The position numbers were made by a program, and so were the translations under genes. The notes under the pieces are model-generated. The model worked only from the letters and a program-made list of their open reading frames with translations. It made no database searches and was not told the DNA's origin. From contig JAKOGH010000307.1 in the NCBI GenBank assembly GCA_024811115.1, forward strand, positions 62,001 through 126,000: a DNA stretch of 64,000 nucleotides. Direction: 5' to 3'. Source of the stretch: Terana coerulea (taxonomy: Eukaryota > Basidiomycota > Agaricomycetes > Polyporales > Phanerochaetaceae). Positions within the stretch are counted from its first letter, which is position 1. Each line of letters opens with the position of its first letter. This document shows, piece after piece, positions 36,151-50,163 of the stretch.

Positions 36151-37166
36151 GACGAGGCCGTTGGAGGGAGAAAAGACTGTGTGGGGACAGCAGCATACTG
36201 CAATTGTATAGGCAACTGGACATGCTCGGCTAATCATCTGGCTAGAAGCGTGGGGTTCTCCGTGCGCGTCCACGTTCAGGAGCGTGCCCCGCTATATCAG
36301 AAACCGTGATCAGAAAACAATACACGAGCCTGGGCGATCACCCGGTGTTCTGCGCAGCGACCCAGAGAAGAGACGCGATCGCCAGGACGGAACCAAATGC
36401 TGAACAAAAGCTGATTAAGGGGCCTCCGCCGTGCACACTCGCCCGGAGCTCTGCTCTCCGTCGCTGCCTTGTACATTGTCCGCCGTCCGTGGCTTGGCTG
36501 GCGTCGGCCCCCGACGTGAGGTTTCCCGGGCATGCGATGGCATCGTAGGGACTTCCTTGCCAACGCCGCAGGCGCTGTCATTGGTCGGATCCAGAAGCGT
36601 TGCCAGAGAGGACATATGCAGCCATGTTTCCGCACGAAGATTCGCGGACGGACGACGGCCGGCGGGTTCGTATGTACAAGTTCCCAACGTGGCATCCACA
36701 AGGCCTCACATCGACCGCTTGCGCTCGTCGACTGTCCTCACAGCCTGCAGGAGCTTTCGTTGGAAGGGACCAATTTTAGCTGTGAGCCGCTTTTGTCAAG
36801 CTTTTCCATGTTGACTGCTGAGTTTGTATGTGAGCAAATTGTGAACATTTTCATGTGGATGTGCGGAACGCACGCTGACCCGTTATTCTGCATTTTTACG
36901 GGACCCTGCGACAATGTATGGCAGTGTCAACGTCGAAACATGTCGGACATCGCTTGGACGAGCTCCCGCCTCCCGAAGCGCCTCCTGTTTGCGCCGCCGG
37001 GTTGGGATGAGCGCTAGATTGAAGGGCTGACCGTGGGAAGTGGCCATTGCAGTATTGCGCGTCTATTTGAGCGTGTCTACCGCACAACGCGCTGCAATTC
37101 GAATTTCGCGACACTCAGTCTTGTCCTCCTCCACTGTCATCCTCACGCCGCGGCGGGCACTCTAGC
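36151..37166. other. Divergent intergenic region
   Basis: About 1 kb between monooxygenase B (minus) and a membrane-protein gene (plus). Frames of up to 160 codons overlap on both strands without motifs; I treat them as chance. Both promoters are expected here. Confidence 0.35.
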
Positions 37167-39239
37167 ATGCATCCCTTTAGCTTTGTGTTCTCCGTCCCGG
37201 GCATGCCCAATCCCTTCTCCTCATCCACCAGCTCTCTGCACTCAGGCTCACCGCCCCCAGGGTCGCCGGTGTCCATTTCCAGCCAAGGCACGTCGAAGAG
37301 GTCAAACTCTGGCATGAATGGTCGGATCTTCAGCATGAGCAAGTCCGATCTGAAGCCAAACGTCCTTCGAAAGCGGCCGCCCACTCCAAGCCTCGATTCC
37401 TCTCAGCCGACCTCGAGGAAGAGAGGTTGGGTACCTTCGACCTCTGAGCCCAGCATCCCCACTACCGCGCGCACTACCGTTCAAACGTCGACCAGCGGCC
37501 AATTTGGTACCCCCACAATGAACCACCGAAATAGCATGATCTCTCAGCAAGAGGAGAGTGGGCTGGATGAGATGGAAGGAGGTGAGTACTGTTCATACCA
37601 AAATCTTTGACAAGGGACGAACGGGTCTGGGACGGGAGGGGGATTCTGGCCACAACGAACGGTGGCCACTGGGCCGTCCGCCCGCCTCTTCCTTCGCTCT
37701 CTGGGCTTTCGATGCCCTGTATGTGGGCCTCCTTACTACGCCACTAGGTCTCCGCGTGGTAGAATCAGCACTGTGACTGCAGGCGGGTAGGACACTCGTG
37801 TATCACCTGTAATCTCCGGCGGAGGCCTCAGTGTGTTGCTGGATGCGAAGGGCAGATGAAGAATCTTCTCGAGCCTTGTCGTGGGCATGGTGGTGGTTAT
37901 CTCGAGGGCTATCAGCGAGGCAGTCCTGGCGTCGTGTTCGCAAGACACATCGTTGGATGCACGATGCAGACGGCTGGTTATATGCGCGTGTCTTCGGTTC
38001 GGCACGCCCCTTGCACGGGTCAGTCAAGCCATCAACGGGCTCTGTACCGTCTGACGCTGGGCGGCGTGCTTGATGCACGCCGGCCCCACGTGTCGGTACG
38101 ACTTTTCCCTCGGCCCATCGCGCACCTCACGCCTGAAGGGCATGTTCACAGTCGTCTCCTCATCGCCTCACCATGCCGGACAACGAGCAGTATATAATCT
38201 TGCTCGCGCACTTCTGTCTCCTCATCATGTTGACCATTCCGCTCACGATTCATGTAACAATAGACCTCCCTGCTCCCAAACGTCGGAAGACTCTCACCGG
38301 CTCCCTCGTCTCTACTGCGCTGAGCGCAGCTCTTATCGGCACCGCCGTAGGCCTTACTGTGTATCGCCTGTGCGTTCATTTTGTTCATTTGCTCGTGACC
38401 AAATACTGACTTCATATCCAGATGGAAGGGCAAAGCCAAGCAGGGTGAAGAACCACCACCCTACGAACAAGGCGAATGGGTGCATCCTCAGTCAGGAACC
38501 ATCGCAGGTCCAGAATATGTTCCCCTTCCTAAGCCTATCGAAACCAGTGACACTCCCGCAACACCACCTACCCTTCGCTCGCGGAGAGCCCAGCACATCG
38601 CAGGCAGACGTGCCGCTCCACGACACCGAACCGTCCCGACGCGCAGACATGGGCCATCTGCGTACAATCCCAACTTCTCTCCTTCCCAACCGAAACACAT
38701 GCCCATCCCGCCCGAGTTCAACTTTGGCTCTCCTGACCCTGAAGACGAGCCCGAGGCGGACACCTCCGACCAGATGGACTGGATCGGCGACAAGCTCGCG
38801 AAGCTCATTGAGGAGGGCAAGCGGGCTCTGGGCGCGGAGATCGTTGTTATGAGCGAGACTCGGGAAGACGAAGTCGACGACGGTTCCGGCCAGTGGGTCG
38901 AAGACGATGGCCCGTCCTCCTCTTCCGGCTCTGCTCGCCGAAGTCGTAGTCGGCGCCCGCGCAGCAGCACCGTCTCCTCCCCGCCGCCCAACTACACGTC
39001 GCCCGGGTCGACTCCCGCAGACACCACAGAAGAACCGCTTCCCCGGCAGCCGCTCGCGGCAGGGGTCCGTCGTGAGCTCCCCCGGCCAGCGCAGGGAGCG
39101 CGCGGACTCACTCGAGTCGGCGCGATCGTGGGCGACGACGTCGCATCGTGAAGACGAGTCGTCGTGGCAGACCCCGGAGCTTCGCGAGTCCATGGAGCGT
39201 GCTCGGCTGATGTTCCTGCAGCCCAAGCAGTACGCATAA
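37167..39239 (+). CDS. Conserved fungal protein with one membrane segment
   Basis: Function unknown. Exon 1 (37167-37581) encodes a Ser/Pro/Thr-rich region with KRGWVPSTSEPSIPTTARTT. Exon 2 (38264-38369) gives DLPAPKRRKTLTGSLVST and then a hydrophobic segment (ALSAALIGTAVGLTVYRL), probably a single membrane helix with a basic flank on its N-terminal side. Exon 3 from 38422 (WKGKAKQGEEPPPYEQGEW) encodes an acidic, Pro/Ser/Arg-rich tail ending ERARLMFLQPKQYA, TAA at 39237. Phases match at both introns. The first intron is 682 bases, far longer than all others in the window, so a missed exon is possible. Near 38999-39006 the frame must lose one base (CCCGGG run) to reach the C-terminal frame. 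Confidence 0.68.
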
Positions 39240-39859
39240 CCAGCACCCCACCTGCCACTGCCGACACGAACGCTACGACTTCACGATATCTGCACGAGTC
39301 TCATTCCCGCATGCCCTCATCGTCTGCTACACACACATCATCTCGCGTCCGCTTTGTTATCATCACTATCGCATCCCACACACTCGCTGCATCTTCTGCA
39401 TTCTTTCACTGGCCGTTGTGTTGGATCTCGGATCCTTAATTGTACCTCATACTTCTAGTGGCTTTCTCGTATTACCAGGAGGTCGTGCATTTGTTACATT
39501 TATTACTTCATATACCTGTACAAATAGTTTGTTGTCTGAATGCATATATTGCGAAACATCTGTCCGCTGAGCCGGCTGGTGAAGCAAATGAGACTGATGC
39601 GCGGGAGGCGAATCACTTTGCGACTACGTACACTGCCCTGCAGGATTGCCGCTTGTACATCTTGGCTCGGCGCCGCCATCTATATGTTACCCGCCAGCTT
39701 TGGCTTCATTTCTCTCTTTACTATCTGAAAGCTTGGACTTTAGGATCCCCACATCCTCCTAACCTCGCCTAGGTTTCCTGGCATACTGAATTCGACGGCT
39801 CGCGACAAGCCTGGGCTTCTAGTTAACGCTACATACGACCCGGCACTACACCGCACACG
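39240..39859. other. Intergenic region upstream of the TBC gene
   Basis: 620 bases with no recognisable gene; a 110-codon frame at 39440-39772 lacks motifs. Possible missed 5' exons of the TBC gene would fall here. Confidence 0.35.
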
Positions 39860-42800
39860 ATGTCGACCATCTCGACGCAGCTGAGGAACTTCAAGGAGCC
39901 GACGAAGGAGCAGCTGAACCTGCTCTTCTTCGCGCTGCCCGTCGACGTCGAGGAGCAGCTGCACGCCGGCAAAGACAAGGACAAGGAGAAGGGCGACGCA
40001 GAGCTCGAGAAGCTCGAGGTCGGCGCGATCATGAGCCTGGGCGTGCAGGGCGTCGAGGAGGCGTACGTGAGTGCCCGCGCTGCCTGCTGGCTGTGTGCTG
40101 CCCGAGCGCTGCTGACGGGCGACGTAGACGGGGCGGCTGTACCTGCTCCCGCCGTACCTCGCCTTCGCGTCGCTCGACCGCAAGTCGGTGCGGTACACGA
40201 TGCCGCTGTCGACGATCCGCCGCGTGGAGCGCCTCAACGCGAAGGCGGGCGTGTATGCGCTGAGCCTGTCGCTCTGGCACGGCATGAAGATCGTGAGTGC
40301 CCGCTCGTCTGGGAGCATGCAGCATTGACAAGGATGCGCGGCGGCAGGTTGTGCAAATTACGTCGCTGAGGCCGACGGCGGACCTGTTCTGCTCGCTGCT
40401 GCGCGATGCGCTGAAGGTGGAGCTGCAGCGGGGAAATATGAAGGCCGTGAAGACTTTTGTGCAGACGTGCTACTCGGAGGTTCTGGTCGCTAATGCCGCG
40501 ATGATAGAGGGCAAGGATGTGAAGGAGGGGAAAGCGGGTGGAAAGGATGAGGAGAAGGGAGAGGCACTGCCAAATAGCGACTTGGACTCGGCGTACCTCG
40601 GTGGTCTGGGCTTGAAGTTCAAGTTCCCAGGTGACCCACGAAAGTGAGTGCGTCAATGTCTATTTGCGAGGGCGGTCTCAAACAAGTCTCTAGATTACGA
40701 GAGGCATCGAAGACAAAGCTCTGGGCATCTTATCTGAAATGTACGGGATATAAATCGCAGCTTCACCTAACACAACCTCTTGACCCCTTTCAGCTCACGG
40801 TCGTAACCTCACTCTCGTCCGCTACCCACAATGCACACGACTCGTGCAGGTCGGCCTGCCCAACCGCCTTCGTGGAGAGATGTGGGAAACCCTCTCCGGC
40901 TCGATATACCTGCGCTTTGCCCAACCCGGCGAATACGAACGGCTGCTGGAGGAAAACAAGGGGCGGACGAGTACCAGCACGGAAGAGATTGAGAAGGACC
41001 TGCATCGCAGTCTCCCAGGAATATTCGGCGTATCAGTCCGAGGAGGGTATCGGCGCGCTGAGACGAGTGCTCCAAGCGTATTCGTACAAGAATCCAGAAA
41101 CTGGGTATTGTCAGGCACGTCCTGCTCTCTACATACCAGTTTGTGGAAAGCTGACTGTGTGCAGGCTATGAATATTCTTGCCGCCGCTATTTTGATGTAA
41201 GTTTGCCTCCCTACGTCTTGCAGCCTGAAAAGCTAATTTTTAGCACAGATATATGTCAGAAGAGCAAGCATTTTGGCTATTGGATGTCATCTGTGACCGT
41301 CTATTGCCAGGATATTACAGGTATCGATGGTCTCATTCCCTCCTCGACAGGATATTGACCGCATCCCAAGCCCCTCTATGCACGGCACCCTCCTTGACCA
41401 GCGGGTGTTTGAGTCATTGGTCCACAAGTGTCTACCTATATTGTATGACCACTTTATGGCCGTGGATGTTCAACTCTCCGTCGCTTCACTGCCATGGTTC
41501 CTGAGTTTGTCAGCCTCCTATCATGCTCGCCCTCCGTTGAGACACTGAATTCTTTCTTACTTTTGTAGGTTTATAAACAGCATGCCGATGGTGTTTGCTT
41601 TCCGCATCATTGACTGCTTCTTTTGCATGGGTCCCAAGGTCTTGTTCCAAGTAGGGTGAGTGCACACGGGCCAGACAGTGTGACTAGGATATTACTAACG
41701 ACGTTATCCATTAGCCTTGGCAAGTCACCCTCGCCATTTCCCATACAATGGCAACTGACTTGATTATGCTCTGCAGCCATACTGAAGATTAATGGCGAAG
41801 CCCTCCTTCAAATACAGGATGACGGAGGATTTATACAGTATGTTAAACCCTTGTCACCACAACAGCCTATTTAACGCGAGCTCTGCTAGCCTAATGAGAG
41901 ATTACTTCTCGTCCTTGGGCGATGCCGCACACCCCGACTCTCCAGACCCCCGCGCCCGCGCCATAACCCGCTTCCAAGAGCTGCTCCTTGTCTCCTTCCG
42001 CGAATTCGCCGTCATCACGGACGAGACCATCCAAGGGGAACGCAAGAGGTTCCGTGGCGAGGTCATCCACAGCATCGAGTCCTTCTCGAAGCGTTCCGCG
42101 ATCCGAAACCTCAAAACGCTCGAGCGGTTCACAAAAGACCAGGCGGGCTCGATTTACGATGCGCTGTTCAAGGCGATATGTATCGAACCGCCGCCCGAAG
42201 CGGTTGCGCCTCCGGCCGCGATACTGTTGGCGACCAAGGACTACGAGGAGCGTCCTGAGACGCGGGTAGGGCTGAAGACGTTCAAAGTGTTCTTAAGCGA
42301 GATCGCGACGTGGGCGAGGGTGGAGAGGATTGTCTCGAACGGATTCCAGGTGCGTTCTGGGTATGAGTTCAGCTTGGCGGCGAGTCTGATTTATGTGCAG
42401 CAAAGGGTTGAGCGAGAAGTCGCCGAGCATGAGTTCATCGACCGCTTGTACTTTTTCTGGGACACAGGCTACCGGGGCGCACTATCCTTCCAGGACTTGG
42501 TGTCGGGGCTGGACGGCGTCATGTTCAACGACTTGATGGAAAACATCGAGTGGTTCTTCAATCTACATGACAAGAACAAGGATGGTTATTTGACCAAAGA
42601 CGAGGTCTTGACGTTGTCAGAGTCACTCCTGGTGAGTTTATAGTCAAATATGTGGTATGATAGTAGTTGACCAGACGTGACTGCAGTTCATCTTCCGGTT
42701 CGAGATTGGTGATGCATACCTGGGAGCTGTCAGCAGATTTATGTCGAACGCCTTCGAATACGGCGATGCATTGCTACCAGGACCAGAGGGCGCAGAGGCA

Positions 42801-43700
42801 GATGCCGACTCACCACCACCCCATATTGAGTCGAATCAGCCGTACATCAACCTTGCGACGTAAGTTCGGTGCTTTCTCACCGCAGACAAACATGACGATT
42901 TCTTCACAGGTTTAGAATGGTGGTGTTGGCGGACGAGATTTTGGAATCATTCTTTGAAACCGACTTCTCTGCGACCTTCCGACTGGAACCCGTACCAATG
43001 ATGGATCTTCCAACCTCAAATTCTGGGCTTCTCGGCGACCTCTGGTCGACGGTCACCAGCGACGACAACAAGAAGCTCTTCAACCGCTTCACCGACGGCG
43101 TCGGCCGCGCCGTGGGCAAGCACCAGGTGTTCCACCGGCCTGCGATCGGCAAGTACACCGCGCTGGAGGAGCCGAAGGCGCGAGAGTCGCTCCTGACGCC
43201 CACCATGCGCCACTCCGCGAGCAAGGCGAGCCTCAAGTCCGTCGATCCCGCGTCCCCCACTGCCTTGCTGCCGTCGGCGTCCTCTGCGCCGGCGAATCTG
43301 AACACGGCGGACCTCCACATCTCCAAGCCGTCGGACGCGGGCGCGTCGCCCGCGTCTGCGTTCTCGCCTATGCCGAACATCTACGAAGTGGCGGCGGCGA
43401 ATGCGGCGGCGCTGATGGAGCGCACGCCGTTCGCGATTGATGATGCCAAGGACGACGATGAGGACAGCGAGGAGGAGAGTGACGGAGTGGAGGAGGATGT
43501 TATGGACGAGGTATGCAGTTCCGCTCTTCCTTATTTTCACTCGATTCACGTTTTCACAGGTCGACGCCTTCCTCGAGGCGCATGATTCTGGTCTGACGGC
43601 AGCTGAGCAGGAGGCTGCACAAGGTATGTGCACTGGTCGCATGACGGGACACCGCTGACGAATGTAACCAGATCTTATTCACGCTGAGCCTGTCAAGTAG
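39860..43700 (+). CDS. GYP2: GRAM-TBC-EF-hand Rab GTPase-activating protein
   Basis: RabGAP of the Gyp2/TBC1D8-9 architecture, acting on Rab GTPases in membrane traffic. Order: an N-terminal GRAM domain ([20 protein letters not shown] near 40135), a TBC domain from about 40850 ([17 protein letters not shown], with the helical core [19 protein letters not shown] and [16 protein letters not shown]), then an EF-hand-like segment ([16 protein letters not shown], near 42570) and an acidic, Ser/Ala-rich C-terminus ending [12 protein letters not shown] at 43698. The arginine finger lies in LRGEMW; the usual IxxDxxR segment would be [11 protein letters not shown], present. About ten introns; the one at 41115-41163 is GC..AG. 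One extra base in GG at 41018-41019 breaks [13 protein letters not shown]. The start is chosen as the first ATG of the exon; earlier exons are not excluded. Confidence 0.88.
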
Positions 43701-43898
43701 ACATGGGGTAGTTCCACGGACTGAGGAGCACACACAAACCAATCGTCGCAGCAATCCTGTATATTATCTATTACATTCCCTTGACTAGGAATAGCATGGA
43801 GTCGAGATACATCAAGTAGAAGAAGATCTTACAGCGTATGATACAGCGAGCGATGAGATACAAAATGGCGGAGTATGAAGTGATAGAGTCTGATGTCT

Positions 43899-45312
<1,414 letters not shown>

Positions 45313-46482
45313 GCTGGAGGCGATTATAGTCAGAAACAAGTCTCGCTCAACGTAACCTGCCCAAAGCGGATTGCGCGGGAGATGCCGAAATGCTGATCCG
45401 CGGCTTTGATGCGCCTTTCTCAGTGTTCTCGGCGTCGGCACGTTGTTACCCAAGCCTAGAGAAGCATATTCGGAGGAGTGTCCTCATTAACAGGGTCAAA
45501 AAGAACGATTCATTCGGAGGCAGCCGCATACTCTGCATTGACATAGACAGGTGATAAGTGTCTGTTTTCTTGAGAAGTAATATCAATATTGACAAGAACA
45601 TACCACATGCATGAGACCGCTTAGCTTACGCAGGAGAGCACGCTTGGACACGGTTGAATTTGATGTCGCTCTGCGAGTTTCTTGGTCTGTGGTGATCAAA
45701 CGACAAAACTCATGTTGCGTTCTGAGTGTCCTGCAGTCACACAAAGTCAGTGAGGGCTGTCAGCTACGACACAATGTTTCAGGCCATGCTGCCATTTGTA
45801 TATGGTCCCAAATGATGCGCAAGTAGTGAAGCTTTGAAGTAATGCAATCCTTTGGAGACAGTCTGGTTGCAGTCGAGAGCAGTGAAGAGCTGCGGGTGCA
45901 GATGGGGCGTTTCGAGTACCGCACCAGTAGCGGATCCGGCGAGAGTACCGCACAGGTCGCCATATATCATCCCGCCATATTCAAGCCTATCGACCCCCTC
46001 CCAACCCCCTCCCAACCCCCTCTTGACCACCATGAGCGTCCTCGCCGTCCTCCCCGTTCCCTCCGCCGTTGGGTGCGTCGAAGAGCCGAATTTGCACAGT
46101 GTAGAAGGCAGTGCAGATAACGGCCGGGCAGGCTCGGCGCTATCGGACCCTCTCGGCTGGAGTTTTCGGAGCCGTTATTATAATATTGTGAGTTACACTA
46201 CTCTCGCTCCTTCTCGCACTTTCTAACACAACCTGAACAGAGTACTGTCTATACGCATACATACGAGAATTTAAGAAAATTTACCATTTTTGCCAACATT
46301 AATCAGTTTGACGAGGAAGCGTTCACGCCGGTGCTGCGGGCAATGTGCGGACGCTTACCGGTGCTCTGGACCAACTCTGGACGGGCACATGAAGGACCGC
46401 GTGCTGCGAAAACGACTTATAAGGTGTACAAGTTCTCCCGTCACGCATTCTCTGCAGCCACCACCACCACCACCTTTCAGCG
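45313..46482. other. Divergent intergenic region (SWD3 / metal ATPase)
   Basis: About 1.17 kb. A short frame from an ATG at 46032 (after a CCCAACCCCC-rich stretch) has a plausible GT..AG intron at 46192-46243 and continues open to about 46440, so an unrecognised small gene or leader ORF is possible. GCTG cores, as bound by copper-responsive factors in other fungi, occur near 46330-46370, but this motif is too short to rely on. Confidence 0.35.
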
Positions 46483-49400
46483 ATGTCTCCATGTTGCAGC
46501 AGCAACGGGAGTGCATGCAACAGCAACCCGCAGTCTACAACTCAGATCACCAACGACATTGCACCGACTTCGACTGCAGCGGAGGCGTGCTGCACGGGAA
46601 ATGAGTGCGGATGCGACGGTAAGTGAACGTTATATCTTCTGCTATCGTTGACTCAGTTATAACGGTCATACGTAGATAAGTGCTTAGACCAGCTTGCCCG
46701 TGCCATCTGTGCAGAAGACCATGAACATATCCACAATGAGGATGTAAAGGACTTTGAAGGAGGAGACCGCTTCCTTAGCCTCTGATGAGACTTGCAAGTG
46801 TGAAGGTGTGTCGCTAATCTCCGTCTTCCATCGCCGCCCCTCATGGTATGCTGGAGCAGAAATAGATGGCAAGGAAGATGTTGAAGTAGAGGTCCCTGTG
46901 CTCCCTAAGAACCCTACCGACGTACACTCTGGGAAGGAGGATCCGTTGCACACCTGCGGCCTTCGCAAGCGCAAGGCTGTGAAGTCGTCTAAGACGCTCC
47001 CGAAGGCCCCCTGCGGCGAGCACCTCTCTCTGGCCCGCAACCGGCAGAACGACACCTTAGCTGCGTTCGGATGCATCTGCAAGGCTATGCTCGCACGTGG
47101 TCTCCAGTCTTGCTGCACCTCGCGTGCCCCGGTGCTTTCCTCGTTTTCGTCGTCGCTGCAGAACTTGCGCAATGCCACCCGAAGTCGGTTGTCACTATCG
47201 TCATGTTGCAGCAAGGGCAGCTGCGGCAAGAAGAGCGCCAAATCTTCGTCTCGAAGGTCGATCGATTCCCTGCTGTGCGGGCGGTCAATGCCAGGGCCCG
47301 CCGACCGAGGATATCCGTTCCGTTGCTCGCCGCTCTCGCGTATCAGTAGCAGATTCTGCGCAGGTTCCTGTTGCGAAGACTCGTGCTGCGATGCTCCCGC
47401 CAGCACCGATGGGGTCGACGAGAAAGAAATAGGGATCGTTGAGAAAGCATCCGCTCCTGGAGACAACCACTGCGTCCTTGCCGTGAAGGGCATGACCTGC
47501 ACGGGCTGCGAGAACAAACTCATCCGAGCTCTCCACGCTCAGCCTACTCTCTCCAACATCAAGACCAGCTTGGTCCTCTGCCGTGCAGAGTTCGACTACA
47601 GCGGAGCTCCTGAGGACTTGGGTGCCCTCATCCAAACAATTCAGAAGCGGACTGGGTTCACCACGGAGCAGATTGCATCGACGTCGTCTGCCCGTGCTCT
47701 GCAACTCACCAGTCCTATGGCGGATAAGCTCGCGCGGATTCCTCATCCTAACGGCGTTGCGCAAGTCACGAGGGCAAGAAGCACGACGTCCAAGTCGTGT
47801 ATGACCCTCTTGTCATCGGCGCTCGCGAGGTCTTGGCTGCCTACGACTCCTGCTCGCCGGTCCTGGCACCAGAGCCCAAGGATCCCGCTTTGACAGCAGG
47901 CGCGAAGCACATCCGCATGCTCCTTCTTCGTACCGTTGTGTCCTCGCTGATAACTATCCCCGTTCTGATCATGACTTGGGCTCCTCTGCCTTCTCACCCC
48001 CACGCATACGCCATCGCCTCGCTCGTTCTCGCGACCCTGGTCCAAACGGCTATCGCAGGCCCTTTCTATACGAACGCGTTCAAGAGCTTGTTCTTCTCTG
48101 GCCTCATCGAAACGGATCTACTCATCGTCCTCAGCACCACCACCGCATACATCTATTCCCTGGTTGCCTTTGCCTACCAAATGATCGGGCAGCCGTTGCA
48201 GGGCGGATCTTTCTTCGAGACCAGCACTCTCCTCGTCACGTTGATTATGTTCGGTCAACTGGCGAGTGCCCTCGCTCGACAGCGCGCCGTCGCTGCGATC
48301 TCCCTTCGTTCGCTTCAGCAATCCACGGCGACTCTGCTCATCGCCCAGCCAGATGGCAGAACGGAGGAGAAAACGGTGGACGTGCGGCTCTTGCAATTCA
48401 ACGACACCTTCCGCGTCCTGCCCGACTCAGTCGTCATCACAGACGGTCTCATCGTCTCCGGCACAAGCTCCATCGACGAGTCGATGATGACCGGGGAGGC
48501 CGTGCCCGTCGAGAAGACCGTGGGCAGCGAAGTCGTCGCAGGCACAACGAACGGCGGTGGGAGCCTCCTCGTCAAGGTCACCCGTCTCCCGGGCGAGAAC
48601 ACGATCAGCGATATTGCGGACATGGTCGACGATGCGCGTTTCTCGCGGGCGCGGATCCAGGGCATCGTCGACCGCGTCTGCGCGTGGTTCGTGCCCTGCG
48701 TGCTGGCGCTGGCGCTGATCACCCTCATCGTGTGGATTCTTGTGGGCGTGTACGTGCGGAAGCAGGCGAAGGGGCAGGCGGTCGTGACGGGTGTCACGTA
48801 CGCCATCGCCGTCCTGGCGATCTCGTGCCCGTGCGCGATCGGGCTCGCGGTGCCGATGGTAGTGCTCGTGGCCAGTGGTGTAGCGGCGCGCCTGGGGCTG
48901 GTGTTCAAATCGGCCACGACTATCGAGACGGCGCGCGAGGTCACGCACGCTGTGTTCGACAAGACGGGCACGCTGACGACTGGCCAGCTTGAGGTCGCCG
49001 CTTCGGAGGTTCGGTCTGCTGTTCTAGGAGGAGCCGACGCGGATACCCGGGCTGCTACTGCCATCTTGGCCCTTGTTTCCACCAGCAAGCACCCCGTTGC
49101 GCGGGCTGTCGCGGCGCATCTCGGCCGTCCTGGAGTAACAGCAAGCATTGCGGTCGAAGATATGGAGGAGGTTACTAGCAAAGGCGTGCAAGCGACATTC
49201 GCAGGAAAACTCGTGCGCGGTGGCAATGCGAAATGGCTTGCGCTTGAGAAGCACGCGGCGGTCAAGCCTCTCCTCGACATGGGCTACACGACGTTCTGCG
49301 TCACCTACGGCATCTCCCTCCTTGCCGTCTTCGGACTCTCTGACACCGTCCGTCCCGAGGTCCCAGCCCTGTTGAACCTTCTCAACAAGCGCAAGGTCAG

Positions 49401-49911
49401 CGTGTCCATCCTCAGCGGCGACCACCACGCCGCCGTGCACCGCGTCGCCTCGTCGCTCGACATCCCCGCAGAACGCATCCGCGCCAGCTGCCTGCCCGCC
49501 GACAAGGCCGCGTACATCCGGGAGCTGCAGCGCCAGGGCGCGAAGGTCCTGTTCTGCGGCGACGGCACGAACGACTCCGTCGCGCTCGCGCAGGCCGACA
49601 TCGGCGTGCACATGTCCTCGGAGGCGTCGGTCGCAGGCGCGGGTGCGGCGGCGTCCGCTGCGTCAGACGCGGTGCTCATCCGTCCGTCCCTGGACGGCAT
49701 CTCGGCGCTCATGGGCCTCAGCGAGGCAGTGCACAAGCGCATCATGCTCAACTTTGCGTGGGCCGCCGTGTACAACACCGTGGCTGTCCTGTTCGCAGGA
49801 GGGGCGTTCGTGAATGCGAGGATTGCTCCAGCGTATGCGGGACTTGGCGAGATTGTGAGCGTGCTGCCGGTGGTGTTGATCGCGATGCAGCTGAAATGGT
49901 ACTCTGGGTAA
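46483..49911 (+). CDS. P1B-type heavy-metal (Cu/Cd) exporting ATPase, CrpA/Pca1-like
   Basis: Pumps soft metal ions (Cu+, possibly Cd2+) out of the cytosol. The ATG at 46483 opens a long Cys-rich N-terminus (MSPCCSSNGSACNSN, CGCD, CKC, SSCCSKGSCGKK, SCCEDSCC), then one HMA domain with GMTCTGCENK near 47490. The membrane part carries CPCAIGLAVP (48826) in the ion pathway; the cytosolic domains show TGEAVPVEK (48490), the phosphorylated Asp in DKTGTLT (48958), the P1B-specific SKHPVARAV (49084) and GDGTNDSVALAQADIG (49559). It ends MQLKWYSG, TAA at 49909. One intron at 46619-46675. The frame breaks at TTT 46753-46755 (one base too many) and near 47769 (one missing, between AQVT and EGKKHDVQVVYDP). 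The Cys-rich leader resembles CrpA/Pca1 rather than Golgi Ccc2 pumps. Confidence 0.92.
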
Positions 49912-50163
49912 AGTTTGTGGTCGAAACTCAGTTACGCAGGAATTGTGCTATGTAGCCTTTTTCTGATGTGTGCTTCTTGTATGTGTATTCCCCAGATTGG
50001 CTTACCTAGAGTGATGACAGAATATGGAGTTCAAGCACATTGAAGATTTTGTTAGCTGAGGATGATGATAATTAAGCATTCGTACAACATGAAGAGCGAA
50101 ATATTGAGGGTATCGGGAGGGGAAGTTCGAGTCCAGCAGAGATATAATACTCATGACACTTCG

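Noticed and set aside
46032..46226. Small stand-alone gene before the metal ATPase
   Set aside because: One plausible intron but no recognised sequence; it runs into the ATPase leader region. Kept only as a remark on the intergenic entry.
48315..49280. 321-codon minus-strand open frame inside the metal ATPase
   Set aside because: It lies antisense to the DKTGTLT and CPC coding region, whose conserved motifs fix the plus strand as coding.
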